From: Muribaculaceae bacterium
Lineage (GTDB): Bacteria; Bacteroidota; Bacteroidia; Bacteroidales; Muribaculaceae
Assembly: GCA_020026215.1 (NCBI GenBank)
Contig: JAHHQT010000033.1
Location: 1-17,713, forward strand
Direction: 5' to 3'
Length of the DNA: 17,713 nt
The position numbers and the translations under genes are program-made. The notes beneath the pieces were generated by a model. That model saw only the letters and a list, made by a program, of their open reading frames with translations. It searched no databases and was not told the origin of the DNA. Each line of letters starts with the position of its first letter. Within the stretch, counting starts at the first letter, position 1. Shown in pieces: positions 1 to 7,000 of this stretch.

Positions 1-1
1 T

Positions 2-577
2 ATTGATATTACAAAAGACTATATTCCTGTGGCTCCTGCTTGTCACTATCTATGTGGCGGTATCAAAGTGGACTTGAATGCACAATCTTCTATCAACCGT
101 TTGTATGCAGTTGGTGAATGTTCTTGCACAGGCCTTCACGGCGGTAACCGTTTGGCATCCAACTCTCTTATAGAAGCAGTTGTTTATGCTGATGCGGCAG
201 CTAAACACAGTATTGAAAATATAAACCATTATTCAATTCGTGAAGACGTTCCTGAATGGAATGACCAAGGAACTCAACACAATGAAGAAATGGTGCTAAT
301 CACACAAAGTTTGAAGGAAGTGAACCAAATCATGGCTACTTATGTAGGTATCGTTCGTTCTAACCTTCGTCTTGACCGTGCTTGGAACAGATTAGACATC
401 CTTTACGAAGAAACAGAACGTTTGTTCAAACAAAGTAAGGCTTCTAAGGAAATTTGTGAATTGCGTAACTTGATTAATGTTGGTTACTTGATTATGCGTC
501 AAGCCAAAGAACGTCATGAATCTCGCGGTTTGCACTATTCTTTGGATTATCCGCCAGTAAAGAAGGAAGTCGAATAA
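2..577 (+). CDS. nadB: L-aspartate oxidase, C-terminal part (partial)
   Basis: NadB is a cytoplasmic FAD enzyme that oxidises L-aspartate to iminoaspartate, the first step of de novo NAD synthesis; quinolinate synthase NadA uses the product. The gene is cut by the left edge: the open frame runs from base 2 with no start, leaving about 191 C-terminal residues. Visible features are the substrate-pocket motif ACHYLCGGI (bases 35-61), the FAD-binding segment with LYAVGECSCTGLHGGNRLASNSL, and the helical C-terminal domain of the succinate dehydrogenase/fumarate reductase flavoprotein family. The CGGI..GE.S.TG.HG.NRLASNSL pattern fits NadB better than SdhA/FrdA. A GTG at base 29 is a valine codon inside the protein, not a start. 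panB follows 55 bp downstream on the same strand with no clear promoter between, so co-transcription is possible. Confidence 0.93.
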   Translation: MDITKDYIPVAPACHYLCGGIKVDLNAQSSINRLYAVGECSCTGLHGGNRLASNSLIEAVVYADAAAKHSIENINHYSIREDVPEWNDQGTQHNEEMVLITQSLKEVNQIMATYVGIVRSNLRLDRAWNRLDILYEETERLFKQSKASKEICELRNLINVGYLIMRQAKERHESRGLHYSLDYPPVKKEVE

Positions 578-632
578 TCTTTTCAAGAACCGAAAAATAG
601 ATTGTATTTATTAAAAAATAATTGTAATTATA

Positions 633-1451
633 ATGTCAACTTACACAGAAGATAAAAGAAAAGTAACCACTCTTCGTTTGACTGAAATGAAGTCACGTGG
701 TGAAAAGATTGCAATGCTTACAGCCTACGACTACTCAATGGCGAAACTCATTGACGGAGCAGGTATGGATGTCATTTTGGTTGGGGACTCAGCTTCTAAT
801 GTTATGGCAGGTAATGTGACAACATTGCCAATTACACTTGATCAAATGATTTATCACGGCAAATCAGTAATGCGTGGCGTTCAAAGAGCATTGGTGGTTG
901 TCGATATGCCTTTTGGTACTTATCAAGGAAACTCTAAGGAGGCTCTTCATTCAGCTATCCGCATTATGAAAGAGACTCATGCTGATTGCGTGAAATTGGA
1001 AGGCGGTTCTCAAGTTAGAGAATCAATCGAACGTATTTTGTCAGCAGGTATTCCGGTTATGGGACACCTTGGATTGACTCCTCAATCTATCAATAAATTC
1101 GGTTCTTATACCGTAAGAGCAAAAGAGGAAGCAGAAGCTCAAAAATTAATTGAAGATGCACTCCTTCTTCAAGAAATCGGTTGTTTTGCCATTGTATTGG
1201 AAAAAATTCCTGCTGCTTTGGCTACTAAAGTTTCTAAAATGTTGACTATCCCAGTTATCGGTATTGGTGCAGGTGGCGGTTGTGACGGCCAAGTATTGGT
1301 CATGCACGACATGTTGGGAATCAACAAAGGTTTCTCTCCACGTTTCTTGCGTAAATATGCTGATGTAGGTACTGTCATCAATGATGCAGTAGCTCAATAC
1401 ATCAACGATGTAAAGACTTGCGATTTCCCAAATGAATCAGAACAGTACTAG
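633..1451 (+). CDS. panB: 3-methyl-2-oxobutanoate hydroxymethyltransferase (PanB)
   Basis: PanB transfers a hydroxymethyl group from 5,10-methylene-tetrahydrofolate to 2-oxoisovalerate, giving ketopantoate for pantothenate and CoA synthesis. The 272-residue length is normal for this (beta/alpha)8-barrel enzyme. Metal and substrate residues known from the E. coli enzyme have clear counterparts: D52 in VGDSASNV, D91 in VVDMPFGTY, K121/E123 in VKLEGG, and the catalytic glutamate E190 in IVLEKIP. The GIGAGGGCDGQVLV loop and HDMLG follow. The ATG at 633 starts in A/T-rich sequence without a Shine-Dalgarno site, as is usual for Bacteroidota. A strong hairpin terminator begins 26 bp after the stop codon. 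Confidence 0.97.
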   Translation: MSTYTEDKRKVTTLRLTEMKSRGEKIAMLTAYDYSMAKLIDGAGMDVILVGDSASNVMAGNVTTLPITLDQMIYHGKSVMRGVQRALVVVDMPFGTYQGNSKEALHSAIRIMKETHADCVKLEGGSQVRESIERILSAGIPVMGHLGLTPQSINKFGSYTVRAKEEAEAQKLIEDALLLQEIGCFAIVLEKIPAALATKVSKMLTIPVIGIGAGGGCDGQVLVMHDMLGINKGFSPRFLRKYADVGTVINDAVAQYINDVKTCDFPNESEQY

Positions 1452-1477
1452 TTATTGATTCATTCCCTATATAATTT

Positions 1478-1513
1478 GAGGATGCTATCCTAACGGACGG
1501 CATCCTCTTTTTT
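1478..1513 (+). terminator. Rho-independent terminator after panB
   Basis: GAGGATGC (1478-1485) pairs perfectly with GCATCCTC (1500-1507). TCC/GGA pairing around a short loop extends the helix inward, and six T residues follow (1508-1513). It lies between convergent genes: panB ends at 1451 and the CLC gene ends at 1537 on the other strand. The T run is present only in the plus direction, so it mainly serves panB. Confidence 0.9.
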
Positions 1514-1536
1514 ATCTCCAATATGGATGGTTTGTG

Positions 1537-2814
1537 TTATAATGTGTGTCCTTTTTTCTTCCAGTAGCTCATGTGTTTTGGACTACCTACTACTTGTGCT
1601 GTATAAATGCCTGTATGTCCTGAGAACAGATAGGCGGTGACACAAGCAATACCCAAGAAGATGCCTGCATCTGCACCGAAGAGTTCTATACCCATCAATG
1701 TGCAGGCAATCGGTGTGTTGGTAGCTCCTGCGAATACGGCAACGAATCCCAAGCCTGCCAAGAAAGAAACAGGCAACGGCATGAAGGCTGCCATGGCACT
1801 ACCTAATGTTGCACCGACAAAGAACAATGGAGTAACTTCGCCTCCCTTGAAACCGACACCAATAGTAAAGGTTGTAAATAATAGTTTCAAGATAAAGTCG
1901 TACCACATTTGTTCTTGTGTGAATGATTCCACAATGACAGGAACACCCAAGCCGATGTAGCGGGTCGTCCCCAATAGCCAAACACATAAGGCGATGCAGA
2001 TACCGCCGACGAATGGTTGCAACGGCGGATATTTGATGAATCGTTTTGCCAAGCTACCCCAAATTTTGATGGAACGTGAGAATAGCATGGCTACAACTCC
2101 GAAGAATACGCTGGCCAATAATACCCAAAGTAAAGATTGAACATTGAGTTCGGGAACTTGAGCCATATTGTAAATGGTATGTTCCACTCCCCATAGGTGG
2201 CACGCAAAATTTGCGAAGAAAGCAGACAGGAAGATGGGAAGAATTGCATCATAGCGCATACGTCCGATGATGACGACTTCCAACCCGAATACTGCTCCTG
2301 CCAATGGAGTGCCGAAAATGGATGCAAAACCTGCGCTGATACCGATTTGTACCATAATCTTTCTATTATAGGGACGCATGTGGAATCGGCGTGAAATGAA
2401 ATCAGAGATTGCACCACCCATTTGTACACCAGTACCTTCACGACCGGCAGAACCACCAAACAAGTGGGTTAAGACTGTACCGATAAAGACAAGTGGAGCC
2501 ATCTTGAATGGTATGATGTTGCGCGGTGTGCGTATTTCTTCCAAAAGGAAGTTGTTTCCTCGAGTTGCTGTTCCACCACAGTAATGATACATCAGACCGA
2601 TGAGCAAACCACCAATCGGAAGTAAAGCAATCATCCATAAATGACTTTCGCGAAAATCAGTTGCCCATTTCAAGGAATAGAGAAGTAGGGCAGAAGCGGA
2701 ACCAATTACACCACCAACGAGGGCTGTAATCAATACCCATTTGAATAAATATAATAGGATAGGATACTGTTCGACTCGACTGAGCCATAAATTTTTACTA
2801 AGACCTGTCTTCAT
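1537..2814 (-). CDS. CLC-F-type fluoride/proton antiporter (CLC family)
   Basis: This is a 425-residue polytopic inner-membrane protein of the CLC family, without the cytoplasmic CBS domains of many CLCs. The chloride-site motif GSGIP is absent; the equivalent region reads ATRGNNFLLEEI (residues 83-94). The gating-glutamate motif is GREGT (E126) rather than GREGP. Where E. coli ClC has its internal proton glutamate (E203), this protein has V180, after the aligned AGAVFGLE. The later GxFxP motif is GEVTP (325-329). Loss of the canonical anion site, GREGT and a valine at that position are described traits of the CLC-F clade, which exports F- in exchange for H+ and protects cells from fluoride. 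The leader carries a fluoride-type riboswitch, which agrees. A general annotation would be 'chloride channel protein'; I judge fluoride export much more likely. It is a single-gene unit. Confidence 0.88.
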   Translation of the reverse strand: MKTGLSKNLWLSRVEQYPILLYLFKWVLITALVGGVIGSASALLLYSLKWATDFRESHLWMIALLPIGGLLIGLMYHYCGGTATRGNNFLLEEIRTPRNIIPFKMAPLVFIGTVLTHLFGGSAGREGTGVQMGGAISDFISRRFHMRPYNRKIMVQIGISAGFASIFGTPLAGAVFGLEVVIIGRMRYDAILPIFLSAFFANFACHLWGVEHTIYNMAQVPELNVQSLLWVLLASVFFGVVAMLFSRSIKIWGSLAKRFIKYPPLQPFVGGICIALCVWLLGTTRYIGLGVPVIVESFTQEQMWYDFILKLLFTTFTIGVGFKGGEVTPLFFVGATLGSAMAAFMPLPVSFLAGLGFVAVFAGATNTPIACTLMGIELFGADAGIFLGIACVTAYLFSGHTGIYTAQVVGSPKHMSYWKKKGHTL

Positions 2815-2908
2815 AAAATAAAAAATCAGTTATAATACTCTATTGGTAATATGCTGCAGGAAAACTATAACCAAATATTAAAGTATTACAACTGTACGGT
2901 TTTCCTGC
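2815..2908 (-). promoter_or_regulatory. Probable expression platform of the fluoride riboswitch
   Basis: GCAGGAAAAC (minus 2908-2899) can pair over 7 bp with TTCCTGC (2942-2936), which contains most of the aptamer's pseudoknot strand, or over 10 perfect bp with GTTTTCCTGC (2865-2856). The second partner overlaps a weaker AU-rich stem, GTTATAGT (2871-2864) with ATTATAAC (2836-2829), which is followed by TTTTTTATTTT (2825-2815) directly before the start codon. These helices exclude each other. An ON-switch reading fits: fluoride locks the pseudoknot, frees GCAGGAAAAC to form the 10-bp helix and prevents the U-tract stem. The pairing is seen; the direction of control is inferred, and the U-tract stem is weak with a 27-nt loop. 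Confidence 0.55.
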
Positions 2909-2934
2909 CGGCTCTATTTGAACCAACTTGTGTT

Positions 2935-2989
2935 AGCAGGAACTGTCAGCACTCATTGCGGTTTGTATAAGGGAAGTTCCATTCCCTTT
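2935..2989 (-). ncRNA. Fluoride riboswitch aptamer (crcB motif)
   Basis: Read on the minus strand from 2988, helix P1 forms between AAGGGA (2988-2983) and TCCCTT (2974-2969) around the loop ATGGAACT (2982-2975). The linker ends with AAAC (2964-2961), then a short P3 helix GCA/TGC (2959-2957 with 2951-2949) and TGAC. The loop bases GGAACT (2980-2975) pair perfectly with the downstream AGTTCC (2944-2939), giving the H-type pseudoknot that defines this RNA. The order P1 with ATGG loop, AAAC, P3, TGAN, pseudoknot strand matches the Thermotoga fluoride aptamer as I remember it. The RNA lies about 120 nt upstream of a CLC-F-type gene, its expected target. No covariance-model search was run. Confidence 0.85.
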
Positions 2990-3006
2990 TGATTTAAAAT
3001 CGGTTG

Positions 3007-3037
3007 CAAAGGTATAATTATTAAATTTTATTTACAA
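3007..3037 (-). promoter_or_regulatory. Promoter of the CLC-F gene and riboswitch leader
   Basis: On the minus strand TTG (3037-3035) is followed after exactly 20 nt by TACCTTTG (3014-3007), a full match to the Bacteroidota TAnnTTTG element. Transcription would begin near 3000, about a dozen nt before the riboswitch P1 helix, giving a leader of about 187 nt. That position independently supports the aptamer call. Confidence 0.75.
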
Positions 3038-3344
3038 TACCTAACAGGCGGTATATGGTGGCTTTTTGTATTAAAAAGGCATCCTATTATAGATGAAAAT
3101 CCCTTAGTCTTTGTTTTTCAAAGACTTCTTTCTATCAATAGAAGTTGTATTAATATTAATAATAGATTCAACTAATGGAAATTGTAGATATTAACAGATG
3201 GATTTCGGCAAAATATTTCTGTTGATAGCGGTCTGCTGTCTTTCATTGCGATACAGGACTATATGTCGAGTAATTTGTTTCTGCCGATTGCCCATTTATT
3301 TGCCTCTATTTAAAGATAAATAAAACACCATGAGTGTAAGAAAT
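3038..3344. other. Intergenic stretch without a recognisable gene
   Basis: This AT-rich stretch lies between the CLC-F promoter and the pnp terminator. It contains a perfect 8-bp hairpin AGTCTTTG/CAAAGACT (3106-3113 with 3119-3126), an imperfect hairpin around 3060-3085 and a short palindrome ATTAATATTAAT near 3150-3165. A 41-codon plus-strand frame (3198-3323) has no promoter or ribosome-binding evidence. No conserved gene or RNA family was recognised. Confidence 0.6.
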
Positions 3345-3378
3345 AAAAAAGGAGATTGAATTATCAATCTCCTTTTTG
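3345..3378 (-). terminator. Rho-independent terminator after pnp
   Basis: The perfect inverted repeat GGAGATTGA/TCAATCTCC (3351-3359 with 3364-3372) has a four-base loop and is flanked by A tracts on one side and T tracts on the other. In the minus direction the stem ends in TTTTTTATTT. It starts about 25 nt after the pnp stop codon. The symmetry would let it act in both directions, but no plus-strand gene enters it. Confidence 0.9.
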
Positions 3379-3401
3379 GTTATATAACTTTAATCTAAGG
3401 A

Positions 3402-5690
3402 TTATTCGTTATTGTTGTTCTCTTCGTTGTTATTATTGAAATTTTTACGAGGAGCACGGTCGTTGTTGTCACGACGAGGAGCGCGGTGATCACGTCTTGG
3501 ACCACGATCGTTGTCACGGCGAGAATCACGGTTGTTGTCACGTGGAGCTCTTGGTGCACGTTCGCGTTCTGTGTAGCCTTCTGGTTTTGGTTGAAGTGCA
3601 CGCATTGACAAGCGGAATTTACCTGTCTTTTTGTCAATTTCAATCAATTTCACTGTAACGGTATCACCAACTTTCAAACCTGATTGTTCCATGCTTTCAA
3701 CACGGTCCCAGCTAAGTTCTGAGATGTGAAGAAGACCGTCACGACCTGGCATGAATTCAACAAATGCACCAAATTCAAGGATGCTTGAAACTTTACCAGT
3801 GTAAGTTTCGCCTTCTTCAGGAACAGCAGTGATGGCGTTAATCATGTCAATTGCCATGTCAATTGCTTGTTTATTAGGAGCTGATACTTCGATATTACCG
3901 TGATCGCCTTCTTCTTCAATTGTAACAACTGCACCTGATTGTTCTTGAATGCCTTGGATAACTTTACCACCTTGACCGATAACTGCACCGATGAATTCTT
4001 TAGGAATTTGCATAGATACAATGCGTGGAACGTTTGGTTTGTAGTCTTCACGAGGTGCAGGGATGGTTTCGTTGATGATGTTAAGAATGTGCAAACGACC
4101 TTCTTTAGCTTGGTTAAGAGCTTTAGCAAGAACTTCGTATGACAAACCATCACACTTAATATCCATTTGAGTAGCTGTGATACCGTCAACTGTACCTGTT
4201 ACCTTGAAGTCCATATCACCCAAGTGGTCTTCATCACCTAAGATATCTGAAAGGATAGCATATTTGTCGCTGTCATAGTCTGTGATAAGACCCATAGCCA
4301 CACCTGCAACCGGTTTCTTCATTTGTACACCTGCATCAAGCAATGCCAATGTACCGGCACAAACAGTAGCCATTGAAGAAGAACCGTTAGATTCCAAAAT
4401 GTCAGAAACTACACGGCAAGAATAAGGGAAGTTATCAGGCAACATACGTTTCAATGCTCTGTGCGCTAAGTTACCGTGACCGATTTCACGACGACCTACA
4501 CCGCGTTGAGCTTTAGCTTCACCTGTTGAGAATGGAGGGAAGTTGTAGTGTAGCAAGAAACGTTCTTTGCCTTGGTTAAGTACATCGTCCAAAATCTTTT
4601 CATCCAATTTTGTACCCAATGTAACTGTTGCCAAAGATTGAGTTTCACCACGAGTGAAGACTGCAGATCCGTGAGGGCCTGGAAGGTAGTCAACTTCACA
4701 CCAGATAGGACGAATTTCGTTAGTCTTACGACCATCCAATCTGATGCCTTCATCAAGGATGCAACGACGAACAGCTTCTTTTTCTACATCGTGATAGTAG
4801 CGAGCTACAAGAGGAGCTTTTTCTTCACGTTCTTCTTCTGGAATTGATTCCAAATAGTCTTCTTCAATTTTTGAGAAAGAATCGTTTCTCCAGTGTTTGT
4901 CAGCGCAACCTGCTTTTGCGATAGCGTATGCTTTATCGTAACATTTGTCGTGAACGTCTTTGCGAAGTTCTTCATCGTTTACTTCGTGGCAATATTCACG
5001 TTTAACGATAGCAAGTTCTTTAGCCAATTCTTCTTGTACCAAGCATTGAGCTTTGATGGCTTCGTGAGCAGCTTTCAATGCGTCAAGCAATTCTGCTTCT
5101 GAAACTTCGTCCATTTCACCTTCCACCATCATGATATTGTCATATGTTGCACCTACCATAAGTTCGATGTCAGCCTTTTCGCATTGCTCGAAAGTCGGGT
5201 TGATTACAAATTGACCGTCAACGCGAGCCACTCTGACTTCTGAGATTGGGCCATGGAATGGGATGTCAGAAACAGCGATTGCTGCTGAAGCTGCCAAACC
5301 TGCCAATGCGTCAGGCATATCAACACCATCAGAAGAGAACATGATGATGTTTACAAATGTGTCTGCGTGATAATTTTCTGGGAATAGAGGGCGAAGTACA
5401 CGGTCAACAAGACGAGCAGTTAGGATCTCATAGTCTGAAGCGCGTCCTTCACGTTTTTGGAAACCACCAGGGAATCTACCTGCGGCTGAGAATTTCTCTT
5501 TGTATTCAACTTGCAAAGGCATAAAATCAACGCCTTCACCGGCTTCTTTTGCCGAAACGACTGTTGCGAGAAGCATGGTGTTGCCCATACGTAGCTCGAC
5601 TGCACCATCTGCTTGTTTTGCCAATTTGCCTGTTTCTAGCGTGATTTCACGTCCGTCGGCAAGTACGATGGTCTTTTTGATAGGATTCAT
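3402..5690 (-). CDS. pnp: Polyribonucleotide nucleotidyltransferase (PNPase)
   Basis: PNPase degrades RNA 3' to 5' using phosphate and can also add tails; it acts in the cytoplasm in mRNA turnover. The 762 residues show two RNase PH-like domains (about 1-210 and 310-540, with FPPFSTGEAK and GRREIGHGNLAHRAL in the second), a KH domain with IGAVIGQGGKVIQGI (about 555-625), and an S1 domain ending near 699 (EFGAFVEFMPGRDGLLHIS). A tail of about 63 residues (700-762), rich in Arg, Asp and Asn, follows and is probably a disordered RNA-binding extension. I chose the ATG at 5690: the longer frame would begin with a TTG at 5723 that lies in the promoter element TATCTTTG, hence upstream of the transcript start. 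Single-gene unit with its own terminator. Confidence 0.96.
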   Translation of the reverse strand: MNPIKKTIVLADGREITLETGKLAKQADGAVELRMGNTMLLATVVSAKEAGEGVDFMPLQVEYKEKFSAAGRFPGGFQKREGRASDYEILTARLVDRVLRPLFPENYHADTFVNIIMFSSDGVDMPDALAGLAASAAIAVSDIPFHGPISEVRVARVDGQFVINPTFEQCEKADIELMVGATYDNIMMVEGEMDEVSEAELLDALKAAHEAIKAQCLVQEELAKELAIVKREYCHEVNDEELRKDVHDKCYDKAYAIAKAGCADKHWRNDSFSKIEEDYLESIPEEEREEKAPLVARYYHDVEKEAVRRCILDEGIRLDGRKTNEIRPIWCEVDYLPGPHGSAVFTRGETQSLATVTLGTKLDEKILDDVLNQGKERFLLHYNFPPFSTGEAKAQRGVGRREIGHGNLAHRALKRMLPDNFPYSCRVVSDILESNGSSSMATVCAGTLALLDAGVQMKKPVAGVAMGLITDYDSDKYAILSDILGDEDHLGDMDFKVTGTVDGITATQMDIKCDGLSYEVLAKALNQAKEGRLHILNIINETIPAPREDYKPNVPRIVSMQIPKEFIGAVIGQGGKVIQGIQEQSGAVVTIEEEGDHGNIEVSAPNKQAIDMAIDMINAITAVPEEGETYTGKVSSILEFGAFVEFMPGRDGLLHISELSWDRVESMEQSGLKVGDTVTVKLIEIDKKTGKFRLSMRALQPKPEGYTERERAPRAPRDNNRDSRRDNDRGPRRDHRAPRRDNNDRAPRKNFNNNNEENNNNE

Positions 5691-5720
5691 ATATATTTTT
5701 TTAACTTCTAAAAATTCGCA

Positions 5721-5728
5721 CAAAGATA
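5721..5728 (-). promoter_or_regulatory. pnp promoter element (TAnnTTTG)
   Basis: TATCTTTG reads on the minus strand at 5728-5721, a full match to the Bacteroidota -7 element. No clear TTG is found at the usual distance upstream. Transcription would start near 5714, leaving a leader of roughly 24 nt before the ATG at 5690. Confidence 0.6.
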
Positions 5729-5842
5729 CTTAAACTTTTGTTAACTATCGCATTATTTTGACATTATTTTAAATTATAGTTGGGCTTTGGGTTCTGTTTT
5801 GTATGTTGTTAGAGTCTCTTCCCTTATATTCCTGTATTTTTG

Positions 5843-5875
5843 TTTGCTTATAGTTGTATAATTTATGTAACTTTG
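5843..5875 (+). promoter_or_regulatory. Promoter of the lipoprotein-acyltransferase-UpxY unit
   Basis: TTTG (5843-5846) is followed after 21 nt by TAACTTTG (5868-5875), matching both Bacteroidota promoter elements. The expected transcript start is near 5881, about 20 nt before the ATG at 5901. It is divergent from the pnp promoter, about 140 bp away. Confidence 0.7.
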
Positions 5876-5900
5876 CAATTCAATAAATATTTTAATTACG

Positions 5901-6989
5901 ATGAAAAAACTATTTCTATCATTGGTATTGCCTGTAGCAATGATGTTTTCTTGCTCTAACAAAAATGAATATACAGTCAGCGGTGTTGTAAATGATGCTT
6001 CAGAAGAGACTATGATGTTGCAACGTTCTTTGAGTGGCCGCTGGTTTAATATAGATTCTGTCAAGACTGATGCAAAAGGTAACTTTTCTTTTTCAAAAGA
6101 AGCTCCTGAATATCCTGAGATTTTCCGTTTGGAACGCAAGGGGAAGCATATCTATTTCCCAATTGACAGCGTGGATGTTTTGAACTTGACTACTGATACT
6201 GCAGGATTTGGCTACAATTACACATTGACTGGAACACACAATGCTGTATGGATGGCAAAAGTAGATAGCATTTCCCGCAATATTGCTGCGAATATTGATA
6301 ATGAGCCATTGGTGATTGCCGAAAAAGCAGGATTGGTAAACCAAATTTTGGAAAATCCGACCAGTGTAGTAGCTTACTATATCATTAACAAGTCTGTTGC
6401 TGGCAAGCCTTTATTCTCTTTGGATAATAAACAGGATGTGAAGATTATTGGCGCTGTGGCTAATGCTTATAACACTTTTATCCCAAATGACCCGAGAACT
6501 GAATTGTTGAAACAAACTTTCATGTCAGCTCGCAAGATGACAGCATCTGCTTCCGCTGATACATTGTATGTTGATGTTGACCACTCTCAATTGGTGGAAA
6601 TTGAATTGTTTGACAACAATGGTAAAATCACAAAACTAAGTGAAGTCGCTTCTAAAGGTAATGTGGTTTTGTTGAACTTCACCACTTATCTGGCTCAGGA
6701 ATCTCCTGCGTTGAACGCGAAATTGGCAGAACTATACAAACGCTATAAATCAGCAGGCTTCGAAATTTATCAAGTTGGTTACGATGATATTGAATTCAAC
6801 TGGAAAGAATCAGCACAAAACTTGCCTTGGATTACAGTGTTTGACCCAGCCGGAGTGAATTCTCCAAACTTAATCAGATACAATATCGGAACACTTCCTG
6901 CATTGTTCATCATTAACCGTAAAGGAGAGTTGTCTGAAAGAATCCTTTCATTGCAAGACTTGGACAAAATCGTTGCTAAATACATGTAA
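5901..6989 (+). CDS. Lipoprotein with DUF4369-like and cysteine-less thioredoxin-like domains
   Basis: This 362-residue envelope protein starts with a lipoprotein signal, lysines then a hydrophobic stretch and the lipobox MFSC with C18. Residues about 24-110 resemble the beta-rich DUF4369 domain often fused to thiol-disulfide proteins in Bacteroidota (YTVSGVV, FNIDSVKTDAKGNFSF). Residues about 228-362 form a TlpA/AhpC-type thioredoxin fold: NVVLLNFTTY, then KLAELYKRYKSAGFEIYQV and the cis-proline loop TLPALFIINRKGEL (P333). The redox motif WCxxC is replaced by TYLAQE near 262-267, and C18 is the only cysteine in the protein. It therefore cannot act as a thiol oxidoreductase and may be a binding or structural relative. 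It is the first of three genes, 11 bp before the acyltransferase. Substrate unknown. Confidence 0.8.
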   Translation: MKKLFLSLVLPVAMMFSCSNKNEYTVSGVVNDASEETMMLQRSLSGRWFNIDSVKTDAKGNFSFSKEAPEYPEIFRLERKGKHIYFPIDSVDVLNLTTDTAGFGYNYTLTGTHNAVWMAKVDSISRNIAANIDNEPLVIAEKAGLVNQILENPTSVVAYYIINKSVAGKPLFSLDNKQDVKIIGAVANAYNTFIPNDPRTELLKQTFMSARKMTASASADTLYVDVDHSQLVEIELFDNNGKITKLSEVASKGNVVLLNFTTYLAQESPALNAKLAELYKRYKSAGFEIYQVGYDDIEFNWKESAQNLPWITVFDPAGVNSPNLIRYNIGTLPALFIINRKGELSERILSLQDLDKIVAKYM

Positions 6990-7000
6990 TTGAATTCAAT

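Noticed and set aside
1637..1960. A 107-codon plus-strand frame inside the CLC-F gene
   Set aside because: It lies wholly opposite the well-supported antiporter gene and has the composition of a shadow frame (runs of Pro, Lys and Ala), with no start signal.
3106..3126. Perfect 8-bp hairpin AGTCTTTG/CAAAGACT as a possible small RNA or terminator
   Set aside because: No promoter with TAnnTTTG fits upstream on either strand and no gene ends next to it, so it is listed only as content of the intergenic stretch.
3198..3323. A 41-codon plus-strand frame with a hydrophobic N-terminus between the CLC-F and pnp regions
   Set aside because: It has no promoter element or leader signal, unconvincing composition after the first 16 residues (many Cys and Arg), and no recognisable family. 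Chance frames of this size are expected.
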